A stretch of DNA of 64,000 nt from Brevundimonas sp. EYE_349 (GCF_023147505.1 NZ_JAHXPB010000002.1:450419-514418); one strand, 5' to 3'; positions 44,271 through 53,283 are shown, counted from the first letter of the stretch. Numbers and translations: made by a program. The notes: generated from the letters alone by a model not told the origin.

Positions 44271-45461
44271 TCAGATCGAAGGGGGCGCGCTTCGCCGCGC
44301 GGCCTGCCACAGCAGGGGCGCCAGAATCAGGGCGACAGGCGGAAACAGCAGCCAGTTGATGGCCTGCCAGCCGGAGGTGTTCAGCACGGCCCCCGCCAGG
44401 AAGGACACGATGGCGGTGGCCCCGAAGACGAAGAAGTCATTGGCGCCCTGGGCCTTGCCCCGCTCCTCGGCCGTATGACAGTCCGTCACCATGGCCGTGG
44501 CCCCGATGAAGCTGAAATTCCAGCCCACGCCCATAATCATCAGCGACAGCCAGAAATTGGCCACCGCCATGCCTGACAGGGCGACAGCCGCCGAGACGGC
44601 GATCAGCACCATGCCCACGGCGGCGACCCGCTCCTTGCCGAAACGCCCCATCAGCCGTCCGGTGAAGAAGCTCGGCGCGAACATGGCCAGCAGATGCCAC
44701 TGGATGCCCAGCGCCGCGCTGTTCACCGAATGGCCGGCGTTGACCATGGCCACCGGGGCGGCCGTCATGACGAAAGCCATCAGGCCGTAGGACACCACGC
44801 CCGTCGCCACCGCCAGGATGAAACGCGGAACGCGCATGATCTGACCCAGAGACCGGCCGCCGCCGGCGCCGGACTGAACGACCGCCGGCGGCGAACGCAG
44901 CAGCAACAGGACCGGGATGACCAGCAAGGCCAGGGCGGCCTGACTGAGGAAACTGCCGACGTAGGGCGTGCCCGGCACGGCGTCCCGGGTCCAGATGACC
45001 AGTTGTGGGCCGACGACGGCGGCGACCAAGCCGCCGACCATCACCCAGGAAATCGCCTTTGCTTTCAGGTCTCCTTCGGCGCCGTCGGCGGCCGCGAAGC
45101 GGTAGCTCTGAACATAGGCGCCGTAGAGACCGGCGGTGAAGGCGCCTATGCAAAAGAGCCAGAAGGACGCGATGAAGATGCCGAAGGCCGCCACGAGACC
45201 GGAGGCGACGCCGAACAGCGCGCCCAGCAGATAGCCGTTCCGACGACCATGTCGCCGCATGATGAAGGCCGCCGGCGGTGCGCCGAGGGCGAGGCCGACG
45301 CCGAACAGACTGACTGGAAACGTGACCCAGGCGGGATCGGCGGCCAGGTGCTGCCCCACCAGACCGCCTAAGGACATCACGATCGGCGGGCTGGCGCCGC
45401 CCAATGCTTGGGCGGCGGTGAGGACGGCCATGTTTCGGCGGGCGATCGACTGATCAGTCAT
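44271..45461 (-). CDS. MFS transporter
   Basis: A 396-aa twelve-helix carrier. Visible: FIMRRHGRRNGYLLGALFGV (the loop 2-3 signature) and GRLMGRFGKERVAAVGMVLI in the second half. MFS proteins of this type are often found next to CsoR-family repressors, and this gene is divergent from csoR with a 76-base shared gap carrying an inverted repeat. Metal or conjugate export is plausible; the substrate is not shown by sequence. Confidence 0.85.
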   Translation of the reverse strand: MTDQSIARRNMAVLTAAQALGGASPPIVMSLGGLVGQHLAADPAWVTFPVSLFGVGLALGAPPAAFIMRRHGRRNGYLLGALFGVASGLVAAFGIFIASFWLFCIGAFTAGLYGAYVQSYRFAAADGAEGDLKAKAISWVMVGGLVAAVVGPQLVIWTRDAVPGTPYVGSFLSQAALALLVIPVLLLLRSPPAVVQSGAGGGRSLGQIMRVPRFILAVATGVVSYGLMAFVMTAAPVAMVNAGHSVNSAALGIQWHLLAMFAPSFFTGRLMGRFGKERVAAVGMVLIAVSAAVALSGMAVANFWLSLMIMGVGWNFSFIGATAMVTDCHTAEERGKAQGANDFFVFGATAIVSFLAGAVLNTSGWQAINWLLFPPVALILAPLLWQAARRSAPPSI

Positions 45462-45511
45462 GAAGACCTTCGGGAGGGAGGCCGGGCGGGAACAAATCGG
45501 TGCTTTGCACG

Positions 45512-45528
45512 ATACCTAGCCAGGGTAT
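45512..45528. promoter_or_regulatory. Probable CsoR operator
   Basis: ATACC-N7-GGTAT, a perfect 17-base inverted repeat ten bases before the csoR start and inside the divergent csoR-MFS gap. Position over the expected -10 region fits a CsoR-type repressor that blocks RNA polymerase. Confidence 0.5.
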
Positions 45529-45537
45529 GGTAGACAC

Positions 45538-45813
45538 ATGCAGGCCAGAGACGTCAAATCAATCCGCTCCGCCCTGAACCGGATTTCCGGTCAGGTTCGC
45601 GGCGTCAGCCAGATGGTGGAGGACGGCCGTTACTGCATCGATATCCTTTATCAGGTCCATGCCGCCCGCGCGGCCCTGGCCCGTGTCGAAACCCAGATTC
45701 TCAAATCGCACGCCGCGTCCTGTGTCGAGGACGCGATTGCGTCAGGCGACGCCGCTCAGCAGCGCGAAAAATTCACCGAACTGGCGGAGTTGTTCGCCAA
45801 AGCGAAACTCTAG
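45538..45813 (+). CDS. csoR: CsoR-family copper-sensing repressor
   Basis: A 91-aa all-helical DUF156 repressor. The W-X-Y ligand set C33 (RYCIDILYQ), H58 and C62 (SHAASC) has the same spacing (25 and 4) as M. tuberculosis CsoR C36, H61 and C65, so Cu(I) is the expected ligand; RcnR or FrmR ligand patterns are not present. It starts a two-gene unit with the glutaredoxin-MauE gene 15 bases downstream. This would be a second copper sensor besides CueR. Confidence 0.9.
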   Translation: MQARDVKSIRSALNRISGQVRGVSQMVEDGRYCIDILYQVHAARAALARVETQILKSHAASCVEDAIASGDAAQQREKFTELAELFAKAKL

Positions 45814-45828
45814 AACCCGGAGGGAACC

Positions 45829-46587
45829 ATGGCCTCACCCGCCAAACGCGCCGAAATTTACCGAATGGTCATGCCGGGCCACACCTGCCCCTATGGCCTG
45901 AAGGCGCTGCACCTGCTCAAGAGCCAGGGCTATGCGGTGCAGGATCACCACCTCGCCTCGCGTGAGGAAACCGACGCCTTCAAGGCCGAACACGGCGTCC
46001 AGACCACGCCCCAGACCTTCATCGACGGCCAGCGGATCGGCGGCTACGACGACCTGCGGCGCTTCTTCGGCAAGCGAGTGCGCGACAAGGACGAAGTCAC
46101 CTATACGCCCGTCATCGCCCTGTTCGCCATGGCCGTGCTGATGGCCCTCGCGGCGGGCTGGGCCGCCTATGGCGAACTGATGTCGGTGCGTGTCGTCGAA
46201 TGGTTCATCGCCATCGCCATGTGTCTTCTGGCCCTGCAGAAGCTCAAGGACGTGGACGCCTTCGCCACCATGTTCCTGAACTATGATCTGCTGGCCAAGC
46301 GCTGGGTTCCCTATGGGACGATCTATCCCTTCGCCGAAGCACTGGCGGGTGTGCTGATGCTGGCCGGGGCGCTGATGTGGGTTTCGATCCCGGTCGCCCT
46401 GTTCATCGGCGGCGTGGGCGCCGCATCGGTGTTCAAGGCGGTCTATATCGACAAGCGTGAACTGAAATGCGCCTGCGTCGGCGGCGACAGCAAGGTGCCG
46501 CTGGGTTTCGTCTCGCTGTCGGAAAACCTGATGATGGTCGGCATGGCGATCTGGATGCTCGTCAAGCCGATGACCATGGGGCACTGA
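45829..46587 (+). CDS. Glutaredoxin-MauE/DoxX fusion membrane protein
   Basis: 252 residues. Residues 1-85 are a glutaredoxin domain with the dithiol motif CPYG (C20) and the cis-Pro segment TTPQTFIDG. Four membrane helices of the MauE type follow from about 98 (TPVIALFAMAVLMALAAGWA, VVEWFIAIAMCLLALQKL). A CxC pair sits in the last loop (KCACVGGDSKVPLG). Such fusions probably pass electrons across the membrane to thiol proteins or metals. Linked to CsoR, a role in keeping periplasmic thiols or copper reduced is likely. Confidence 0.87.
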   Translation: MASPAKRAEIYRMVMPGHTCPYGLKALHLLKSQGYAVQDHHLASREETDAFKAEHGVQTTPQTFIDGQRIGGYDDLRRFFGKRVRDKDEVTYTPVIALFAMAVLMALAAGWAAYGELMSVRVVEWFIAIAMCLLALQKLKDVDAFATMFLNYDLLAKRWVPYGTIYPFAEALAGVLMLAGALMWVSIPVALFIGGVGAASVFKAVYIDKRELKCACVGGDSKVPLGFVSLSENLMMVGMAIWMLVKPMTMGH

Positions 46588-46658
46588 GCGGAAGCTCATC
46601 CACGAGCCTCCGCACATAGCCTGTCCGGCGCCGGTCGCCCGGCGCCGGATCACCTGCC

Positions 46659-47753
46659 TCAGTGGGCGTGCGCCCTGCGCGCCCCCGCTGCGGACTTTGG
46701 CTCGTGATCGTGACCGGCGTGGTCATGATCTCCATGATCATGGCCCGAATGGTCGTGATCCGAATGGTCATGACCAGAGTGATCGTGGCCAGAGCGATCG
46801 TGGGCATCATGGTCATTGACCGGCGGCGACGACAGGCTGCACACCACGGACCCATCGTTCCAGTCCACGGCGACGGTGGGATGCTCAATACTGAACCTGG
46901 ACTTCAACTCCCGCTCAACAGCGATCGCCACGGCCCGCGCCTGAGCGTCGGATTCCGGACGCACATGCAGGGTCGCCAGGGTGCGGCCTGACGTGATCTG
47001 CCAGACGTGGACGTGGCTGACCTCGGCCAGACCCGGCACCTTGGCCTTCAGGTGAGCCGTCACCGCATCAGGCGCGGCGTTGTCAGGCGCGCCTTCCAGC
47101 AGGATGTGCAGCGACTTGCCCAGCAGCTTCCAGGCGCTGCGCAGGATCAGCAGCGAAACCAGCACCGACAGGATCGGGTCGATCGGCGTCCAGCCCGTCA
47201 GGGAGATGATGATCGCGGCGGCGACAGCACCGACCGAGCCAAGCAGATCGCCCATCACATGCAGGGCCGCGCCCTTGATGTTGACGTGTTCGGTGTCGCC
47301 GCGGGTCAGGATCCAGAACACCAGGATGTTGACCAGCAGGCCCGCCACGGCCACCCAGAACATCGGGCCGGCCAGAACGGCATGCGGTTCCTTGAAGCGG
47401 TTCCACGCCTCAAACAGGATCCAGCCGACGATGGCGAACAACGTCACCGCATTGACGAAACCGGCGACGACCTCGAAGCGCATATAACCGAAGGTGCGCT
47501 TGGAATCGGCCATGCGGCGTCCGAAGCGGAACGCCAGATAGGCCAGCGCCAGCGCGATGGCGTCGGTCAGCATGTGGCCGGCATCCGCCATCAGAGCCAG
47601 CGAGCCGGACGCCAGACCGCCGATCACCTCGACGATCATGAAGGTGAAGATCAGGCTGAAGGAAAGCAGGACCTTGCGTTCATTGTCGCGCGTCACGGTC
47701 GGCGCGTGAGAATGGTCGTGGTCGTGTGAGTGGTCGTGATGAGAATGAGACAT
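46659..47753 (-). CDS. Cation diffusion facilitator (CzcD/ZitB-like), His-rich
   Basis: A 364-aa zinc/cobalt/cadmium exporter. The start at 47753 opens MSHSHHDHSHDHDHSH. Six membrane helices carry the intramembrane metal sites ADAGHMLTDA and HVMGDLLGS, and the cytosolic dimer domain is SHVHVWQITSG. The C-terminus is a remarkable His/Asp repeat (units of SGHDH and DHDH) of about 40 residues, likely a metal buffer. It lies immediately behind a 38-bp palindromic operator. The frame to 47783 runs into that operator and is not used. Confidence 0.94.
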   Translation of the reverse strand: MSHSHHDHSHDHDHSHAPTVTRDNERKVLLSFSLIFTFMIVEVIGGLASGSLALMADAGHMLTDAIALALAYLAFRFGRRMADSKRTFGYMRFEVVAGFVNAVTLFAIVGWILFEAWNRFKEPHAVLAGPMFWVAVAGLLVNILVFWILTRGDTEHVNIKGAALHVMGDLLGSVGAVAAAIIISLTGWTPIDPILSVLVSLLILRSAWKLLGKSLHILLEGAPDNAAPDAVTAHLKAKVPGLAEVSHVHVWQITSGRTLATLHVRPESDAQARAVAIAVERELKSRFSIEHPTVAVDWNDGSVVCSLSSPPVNDHDAHDRSGHDHSGHDHSDHDHSGHDHGDHDHAGHDHEPKSAAGARRAHAH

Positions 47754-47772
47754 GGAGCAGCGCCCGCTGAAA

Positions 47773-47810
47773 ACAGATAACATATGAATACGTATTCATA
47801 TGTTATCTGT
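47773..47810. promoter_or_regulatory. 38-bp perfect palindrome, probable zinc-repressor operator
   Basis: The half-site ACAGATAACATATGAATAC is followed at once by its exact reverse complement, 19+19 bases without a mismatch. It is strikingly AT-rich in a GC-rich genome and ends 20 bases before the CDF start. The core TGAATA-CG-TATTCA recurs before the TPR operon. An SmtB/ArsR dimer pair is the likely binder. Confidence 0.8.
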
Positions 47811-47866
47811 CAACGCCATTCGCACATGCCGCGTCTGATCGTAGCGCGCCTGCGAGACGCCCGGCT

Positions 47867-48712
47867 TCAGGTCAGGTCGACGGGATCGAAACTCTTGACC
47901 AGATCGTCCACCGCCTTGACCTGCTCCAGCACCGCGCCCAACCGATCCAGCGGCAGGGCGCTGGGGCCGTCGCAGAGCGCCCGGTCCGGGTCGGGGTGCG
48001 CCTCCAGAAACAGACCCGCCAGTCCCAGGGCCAGCCCCGAGCGGGCCAGTTCCAGCACCTGTTCACGCCGCCCGCCCGACTGGGCGGCGCCGGGGGCGCG
48101 CGTCTGCAGGGCGTGGGTGGCGTCAAAGACGATCGGCGCCCCGCCAGTGACCGCCTTCATCACGCCGAAACCCAGCATGTCCACGACGAGATTGTCATAG
48201 CCGAAAGAACTGCCGCGCTCGCACAGGATGACATCCGGGGCGCCGAAATCGTCGAATTTCTCGACCACATGGGCGATTTGCTGCGGGCTCATGAACTGGG
48301 GCTTCTTGACGTTGATCGCGCGTCCGGTGCGCGCCAGCGCCTCGATCAGATCGGTCTGGCGCGCCAGAAAAGCCGGAAGCTGAAGGATGTCGCAGACCTC
48401 CGCGACCGCCGCAGCCTGCTCCGGCCAATGCACGTCGGTCAGAACGGGAACCGCGAATTCGCTGCGAACCTCCTGAAGAATGCGCAGCCCGGCTTCAAGA
48501 CCCGGACCGCGATAGGATCGGTTCGAGGACCGGTTGGCCTTGTCGAAAGAGCCCTTGAACACAAAAGGCACGCCCAGTCGCTGCGTCTGCGCCTTCATCG
48601 CCTCGGCCACGGTCATGGCCAGATCGCGGCTTTCCAGCACATTGACCCCGCCGATCAACACCATCGCCCGACTGTTGTTGAAGGCGACCTCCCCGATCGT
48701 GACTGTCTTCAT
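47867..48712 (-). CDS. kdsA: 3-deoxy-D-manno-octulosonate 8-phosphate synthase, metal-independent type
   Basis: About 281 residues; condenses PEP with arabinose 5-phosphate for LPS Kdo synthesis. An AGGAG site favours ATG at 48712 over 48718. The sequence is classic KdsA ([57 protein letters not shown]). The position that is Cys in metal-dependent enzymes is Asn here (GGVNVLES, equivalent to E. coli N26), and the later segment reads [15 protein letters not shown], so catalysis should not need a metal. It lies between two zinc-exporter genes, away from other LPS genes. Confidence 0.95.
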   Translation of the reverse strand: MKTVTIGEVAFNNSRAMVLIGGVNVLESRDLAMTVAEAMKAQTQRLGVPFVFKGSFDKANRSSNRSYRGPGLEAGLRILQEVRSEFAVPVLTDVHWPEQAAAVAEVCDILQLPAFLARQTDLIEALARTGRAINVKKPQFMSPQQIAHVVEKFDDFGAPDVILCERGSSFGYDNLVVDMLGFGVMKAVTGGAPIVFDATHALQTRAPGAAQSGGRREQVLELARSGLALGLAGLFLEAHPDPDRALCDGPSALPLDRLGAVLEQVKAVDDLVKSFDPVDLT

Positions 48713-48814
48713 GGTCATCTCCTGACGGAATTGATCGGCCCCAGGGGACGGACTGTCAGTCAGCGCCCCTTGGAACCAGTTCGCTGTCGGCCGAACACGG
48801 CCCGAAAAACAGGC

Positions 48815-49738
48815 TCAGATCGGCGCGGGTCGCCGCAAGGCGCCGGGGGCGTCAACCTGAACGGTGACGTGATCAATGGCGTGATGGGTTTTCAGCCAGT
48901 TCGCCACAAGGGCCGGCAGGGTGATCGGATCGATCCCCGGCGCAGGCGTGACATGGATGGTGGCCACCACGGTTTCGTCGGTCAGGGTCCAGGCATGGAA
49001 ATGGCCCGCTTCCTCGATCTCGGGCAGGGTCGCCAGATCCGTCTCGGCCTTGCGCGCGTCCAGTCCGCGCGGCACCGCCTGCAACAGAACCCGCAGCGAT
49101 TCCTTCACCAGCGACCAGGCCGAGCGCACGACCAGCAGCGCCACCAGAACCGACAGCAGCGGATCAAGCAGCGTCCAGCCCGTCAGCATGATGCCGATCG
49201 CCGCCGCGATCGCCCCGACCGAGCCCAACAGGTCGCCGACCACGTGCAGCAGGGCGCCGCGCAGATTGCTGTCGCCCTTGCGGCCGCGCGACAGGATCCA
49301 GGCCCCGACCAGATTCACCACCAGACCGATGGTCGCGACAATCAACATCGGCCCGGCCATGACCTCGACCGGCTGGTTGATGCGGTTGACGGCCTCCCAG
49401 GTGATCCAGGCCACCAGCAGCAGCAGCGATGCGCCATTGGCCAGCGCCGCCAGCACCCGCACGCGGTGATAGCCATAGGTCCGCACGCCATCGACGGGAC
49501 GGCGCGCCACCCGATAGGCGATCAGCGCCAGCAGCAGGGCGGCGGCGTCCGACACCATGTGGCCGGAGTCCGCGATCAGGGCCAAAGAGCCTGACATCCA
49601 CCCGCCGATGGCCTGAATGGCGGCGTAACCGGCGGTGAAGATCAGGACGAAGCGGATGCGCCGCTCGTTATCCGCCGTCACCACCTCGCCGTGGTCGTGC
49701 CCGTCGCCCTCATCATGCTTCGCCGACGCCATGTCCAT
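48815..49738 (-). CDS. Second cation diffusion facilitator
   Basis: About 307 residues. A shorter His/Asp leader (HDEGDGHDHGE) precedes six helices with metal-site motifs ADSGHMVSDA and HVVGDLLGS, and a cytosolic domain with GHFHAWTLTDE. It is clearly paralogous to the CDF at 46659 but without the long His tail. GGAG upstream allows ATG at 49738 or 49732; the frame to 49792 is less likely. It is upstream of kdsA on the same strand with a 100-base gap. Zn, Co or Cd export expected. Confidence 0.92.
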   Translation of the reverse strand: MDMASAKHDEGDGHDHGEVVTADNERRIRFVLIFTAGYAAIQAIGGWMSGSLALIADSGHMVSDAAALLLALIAYRVARRPVDGVRTYGYHRVRVLAALANGASLLLLVAWITWEAVNRINQPVEVMAGPMLIVATIGLVVNLVGAWILSRGRKGDSNLRGALLHVVGDLLGSVGAIAAAIGIMLTGWTLLDPLLSVLVALLVVRSAWSLVKESLRVLLQAVPRGLDARKAETDLATLPEIEEAGHFHAWTLTDETVVATIHVTPAPGIDPITLPALVANWLKTHHAIDHVTVQVDAPGALRRPAPI

Positions 49739-49830
49739 CTCCGATCCTTCTGGATGCAGGCCTTCCCGCATCGACAATCCTTTCGGCCCCATGCGTCAAG
49801 GCCGCCCTCATCCGCAACGACCGTCAGGTC

Positions 49831-51213
49831 TCAACCCCGGCGGAGCACGACCATCTTCTCCTGCGTCATATCCCGCAGGGTGTAACCGATCCCGCCGGTC
49901 CCGTACCCGGAGGTCCGACGCCCGGCGAAGGGCATCCAGTCGGTCCGGAAGGTGGTCGGATCGTTGACCATGACCGCCGAGGCGTCCAGCCGGTCCGCCG
50001 CCCTGAGCGCGACACCGATGTCGCGAGCGAAGACACTGGCCTGGAAGGCCGTCGGCAGAGCGTTGGCGCGCGAGATCGCCTCGTCTAGATCCTGGTAGCG
50101 GTAGAGAGCCAGCACGGGCCCGAACACCTCCTCGCGCGAAATCCGGGCCTCGGCGGGCGGATCGAGCAGCACCGCTGGCTCCAGGGTTGTCTGCGACAGG
50201 CGCCCTCCCCCGATGGCCAGACGGGCGCCGCCCGCGACCGCCTCTTCGATCCAGGCCGCCACCCGATCAGCCTCACGCCCCCGGATCAGCGGGCCGACCT
50301 CGGTGTCCTCCCGCGTCGGATCGCCCGTGCGCAGAGCCGCCACGCGGGCGACCAGTCGCTCCGCGACGGCCTCGAAGACCACGTCATGCACATAGAGCCG
50401 CTGGGTCGACACACAGACCTGCCCGGCATGATAGAAGGCGCCTTTCACGACAGGCTCGATCAGGGCGTCAAGATCCGCGCTACGATCGACGATGGCCGGC
50501 GCCGCGCCGCCGTGTTCCAGCGCGGAACGCACGCCGGGCGCCAGGCGTGAATGCAGATACCATCCCACGCGGGCCGAGCCGATGAAGCTGAGAAAGGCGA
50601 TGCGCGGATCCGTGGCGAGCCTTTCGGCAAGCGCGGTGTCCGCGGTGATCAGGGTCTGGCACCAGGCTTCCGGCAGGCCCGCCTCCCGGACGAGGGCGAC
50701 GAGATCCAGGCAGGACAGGGGCGTAGCCTCGGCCGGCTTCACAATGACCGGACAACCGGCGGCGATTGCGGGCACGATCTGGTGCACGATCAGGTTCAGG
50801 GGATGGTTGAAGGCCGAGATCGCGGCCACCACCCCGATCGGCTCCCGAGTCGTGAAGGCCCAGCGGTCGTCCGATGCGGGCGACAGGCCCATGGGGATCT
50901 CGCGTCCGGAGAAGGTCCTGAGCTCGTCGGCGGCGTTCCGGACCCCGTCGATGGCGCGAACGGCCTCGATCCGGGCGTCGGCCAGCGGCTTTCCGCCCTC
51001 GCGCGCGATTTGCATCGCGAAATGCTCCCGTCGCGCCTCCATCAGTTGGGCCAGTCGCCGAAGGACGGCCACCCGCTCATGCGGTTTCAGCCACCGGTCA
51101 CGGTGCGTGAAGAGATCGCGGGCGGTCTGCAACTTTCGCTCCAGCGCCGCCGCGTCGTCAGTCTCAATCCCGGCGATGAGGGCCTGGTCGTAGGGTTGTA
51201 CGATCTGCAGCAT
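49831..51213 (-). CDS. NAD(P)-dependent aldehyde dehydrogenase
   Basis: A 460-aa ALDH. ATG at 51213 has GGAG nine bases upstream and is preferred to the GTG at 51228. Catalytic residues: N136 (SAFNHP), E233 (LEHGG), and the nucleophile C267 (AGQVCVSTQR). ISREEVFGPVL is the late conserved motif. The substrate is unknown. It follows the acetolactate-synthase-like gene by 17 bases, so the pair is one operon under a CueR-type promoter; oxidation of an aldehyde made or released by the ThDP enzyme is a reasonable guess. Confidence 0.92.
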   Translation of the reverse strand: MLQIVQPYDQALIAGIETDDAAALERKLQTARDLFTHRDRWLKPHERVAVLRRLAQLMEARREHFAMQIAREGGKPLADARIEAVRAIDGVRNAADELRTFSGREIPMGLSPASDDRWAFTTREPIGVVAAISAFNHPLNLIVHQIVPAIAAGCPVIVKPAEATPLSCLDLVALVREAGLPEAWCQTLITADTALAERLATDPRIAFLSFIGSARVGWYLHSRLAPGVRSALEHGGAAPAIVDRSADLDALIEPVVKGAFYHAGQVCVSTQRLYVHDVVFEAVAERLVARVAALRTGDPTREDTEVGPLIRGREADRVAAWIEEAVAGGARLAIGGGRLSQTTLEPAVLLDPPAEARISREEVFGPVLALYRYQDLDEAISRANALPTAFQASVFARDIGVALRAADRLDASAVMVNDPTTFRTDWMPFAGRRTSGYGTGGIGYTLRDMTQEKMVVLRRG

Positions 51214-51230
51214 AATATTCTCCGGCACGC

Positions 51231-52883
51231 TCAGGACAGGTCGATCGCCGACGCCCGGGTCTTCAGCTCATCGACCAGCACCCGGGTGTTCTCGGAGTAG
51301 TCGATGGCGCAGTCCACCAGGTGAACGCCGCCGCCGGCGAACGCGGCCTCCAGCACAGGGCCAAGATCCGCCGCCGACGTCACGCGGGAGCCCTTGGCGC
51401 CGTAGGCCTCGGCGTAGCGCACGAAGTCCGGATTGCCGAAGGTCATGCCGAAATCCGGAAAATCGTCGACCGCCTGCTTCCAGCGGATCATGCCATAGGC
51501 CCCGTCGTTGAGGACCAGGACGACGAGATCGAGGCCCAGACGGACGGCCGTCTCCATCTCCTGGGAGTTCATCATGAACCCGCCGTCGCCGCACACCGCC
51601 ATGACCCGCCGGTCGGGATGCAGCATCGCCGCCATCATCGCCGACGGCAGACCCGCCCCCATGGTCGCCAGTGCATTGTCGAGCAGGAGGGTGTTGGCCA
51701 CATGGGTCCGGTAGTTCCGGGCGAACCAGATCTTGTACATGCCGTTGTCCAGACAGACGATCCCGTCGTCCGGCATGACGGCGCGGACATCGCGCACCAG
51801 GCGCTGTGGCGTGACCGGGAAGCGATCCTCGTCCGCCCGGTCTGCAATGCGCGCCAAGATGCTCTGGCGCAGTTCCAGCATCCGTGTCTGGGGCGCCAGT
51901 CGCCCCGACAGGCGCCGGGCCAGCCCCGAGGCCGTCGCCCCGATATCGCCGATCACCTCGGCATCCGGATGATAGACCTGCTCCACCGTCGCCGACTGGA
52001 CCCCGACATGCAGCACCTTCGGCCCCCCGGCGTCGCGCATCAGGAACGGCGGCTTCTCGACCGTATCATGGCCGATGGCGATGATCAGGTCAGCCAGTCC
52101 GATCGCCTCATGCACATAGTCGCCTTCGGACAGGGCCGCCGTGCCCATGTAGAGGTTCGAGCCGCCATCCACGGCGCCCTTGCCCATCTGGGTGTTGAAG
52201 AAGGGCAGGCCCGTCGCGCGAACAAAGGCGGACAGCGGTTCGACCAGTCGCGGACGATTGCCCCCGGCGCCGATCATGACCAAAGGGCGCTGCGCCGCCA
52301 GGATCATCCCGGCTGCCCGATCAAGGGCGGCCTCGGTGGCGACAGGCCGTTCCAGGGCGTGAATGGGAATGGGCGCGACATCCGCCGTCTCGGACGCCAC
52401 GTCCTCGGGCAGTTCAAGATGCACCGGACCCGGGCGCTCCTCCATGGCCACGCGGAAAGCGTCGCGCACCACGGTCGGGATGCTGGCGGCGCTCAGAATC
52501 TGCCGGGTCATCTTGGTCAGGGGGCGCATGGAGGCGATGACGTCCACGATCTGGAAGCGCGCCTGTTTGGCCGTCATGATCGCCTTCTGGCCGGTGATCA
52601 GGATCATCGGCATGGCCCCCAGATGGGCATAGGCGGCGCCGGTCGAAAAGTTCAGGGCGCCGGGACCAAGCGTCGCCAGACACACCCCCGGCTTGCCGGT
52701 CAGGCGGCCATAGGTGGCGGCCATGAAGGCTGCGGCCTGCTCATGCCGGGTCAGGACCAGTTCAATCTTTGAATTGCGCAGGGATTCCACAAGATCGAGG
52801 TTTTCCTCGCCCGGCACGCCGAAGATGCGTTCAACGCCCTCGTTTTCGAGCGCGCTGACCAGAATGTCGGAACCCTTGGGCAT
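51231..52883 (-). CDS. Acetolactate-synthase-like ThDP enzyme (AlsS type)
   Basis: A 550-aa thiamine-diphosphate enzyme. Visible: the ThDP-activating E48 (LTRHEQAAAFMAATYGRLTG), the middle domain (LVMIGAGGNRPRL), and the cofactor motif from CGDGGFMMNSQEME to LVLNDGAYGMIRWKQ. The NDGAYGMIRWKQ stretch is typical of catabolic AlsS, which makes acetolactate from pyruvate without FAD; no small subunit gene is nearby. It heads an operon with the aldehyde dehydrogenase, and its promoter region has CueR architecture. A carboligase for other 2-oxoacids is possible. Confidence 0.87.
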   Translation of the reverse strand: MPKGSDILVSALENEGVERIFGVPGEENLDLVESLRNSKIELVLTRHEQAAAFMAATYGRLTGKPGVCLATLGPGALNFSTGAAYAHLGAMPMILITGQKAIMTAKQARFQIVDVIASMRPLTKMTRQILSAASIPTVVRDAFRVAMEERPGPVHLELPEDVASETADVAPIPIHALERPVATEAALDRAAGMILAAQRPLVMIGAGGNRPRLVEPLSAFVRATGLPFFNTQMGKGAVDGGSNLYMGTAALSEGDYVHEAIGLADLIIAIGHDTVEKPPFLMRDAGGPKVLHVGVQSATVEQVYHPDAEVIGDIGATASGLARRLSGRLAPQTRMLELRQSILARIADRADEDRFPVTPQRLVRDVRAVMPDDGIVCLDNGMYKIWFARNYRTHVANTLLLDNALATMGAGLPSAMMAAMLHPDRRVMAVCGDGGFMMNSQEMETAVRLGLDLVVLVLNDGAYGMIRWKQAVDDFPDFGMTFGNPDFVRYAEAYGAKGSRVTSAADLGPVLEAAFAGGGVHLVDCAIDYSENTRVLVDELKTRASAIDLS

Positions 52884-52964
52884 CGAAGCCTCCCTTCAGT
52901 GAGCGGACGGACCGATTCCGGCGCCGCGCCCGGGAACGCCTCGGCTGACCAGCCCTTCGCAGGC

Positions 52965-52995
52965 AGGATGGGCCTTTCAACAGTGGCAAGGTCAA
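52965..52995 (-). promoter_or_regulatory. CueR-type promoter of the AlsS-like/ALDH operon
   Basis: Minus strand: TTGACC, the 19-base spacer TTGCCACTGTTGAAAGGCC, then CATCCT. Spacer length and -10 resemble the copA and RND promoters. It lies back to back with the chaperone promoter at 53023, separated by a short palindrome (CCGGAAT/ATTCCGG). Confidence 0.7.
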
Positions 52996-53022
52996 GCCCG
53001 GAATTATCATTCCGGCGGAGGC

Positions 53023-53053
53023 TTGACATTGCCACTGTTGGAAGCCGGACCGT
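53023..53053 (+). promoter_or_regulatory. CueR-type promoter of the HMA chaperone gene
   Basis: TTGACA, the 19-base spacer TTGCCACTGTTGGAAGCCG, then GACCGT. The spacer is nearly the same as the one in the divergent promoter (TTGCCACTGTTG shared), so both read from one duplicated operator. The -10 match is weak, as expected for an activator-dependent promoter. Confidence 0.65.
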
Positions 53054-53082
53054 GGTTTTCCTGCAAACCCAAGGAGATCGCC

Positions 53083-53283
53083 ATGATCCATCTCAGCATT
53101 CCGAAAATGGCCTGCGGAGGCTGCGCCAGCGGCGTCACGAAGGCCATCCTGGCCCTGGACCCCGACGCCCGGGTCGACACCTCCACCGAGCGACGCGAGG
53201 TCACGGTCGACACCGTTTCGAACCAAGCCCAGGTCCAGTCCGCGCTCGCCGAAGCCGGCTACCCCTCGACACCTGTCGCCTGA
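53083..53283 (+). CDS. Second CopZ-like HMA chaperone
   Basis: 66 residues, one heavy-metal-associated domain: [20 protein letters not shown] with the CxxC site, ending [19 protein letters not shown] precedes the ATG by eight bases. It is related to but distinct from the copZ at 36966 (MACGGC against MTCGSC). It would buffer cytosolic Cu(I). poxB follows in the same direction after 133 bases. Confidence 0.9.
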   Translation: MIHLSIPKMACGGCASGVTKAILALDPDARVDTSTERREVTVDTVSNQAQVQSALAEAGYPSTPVA

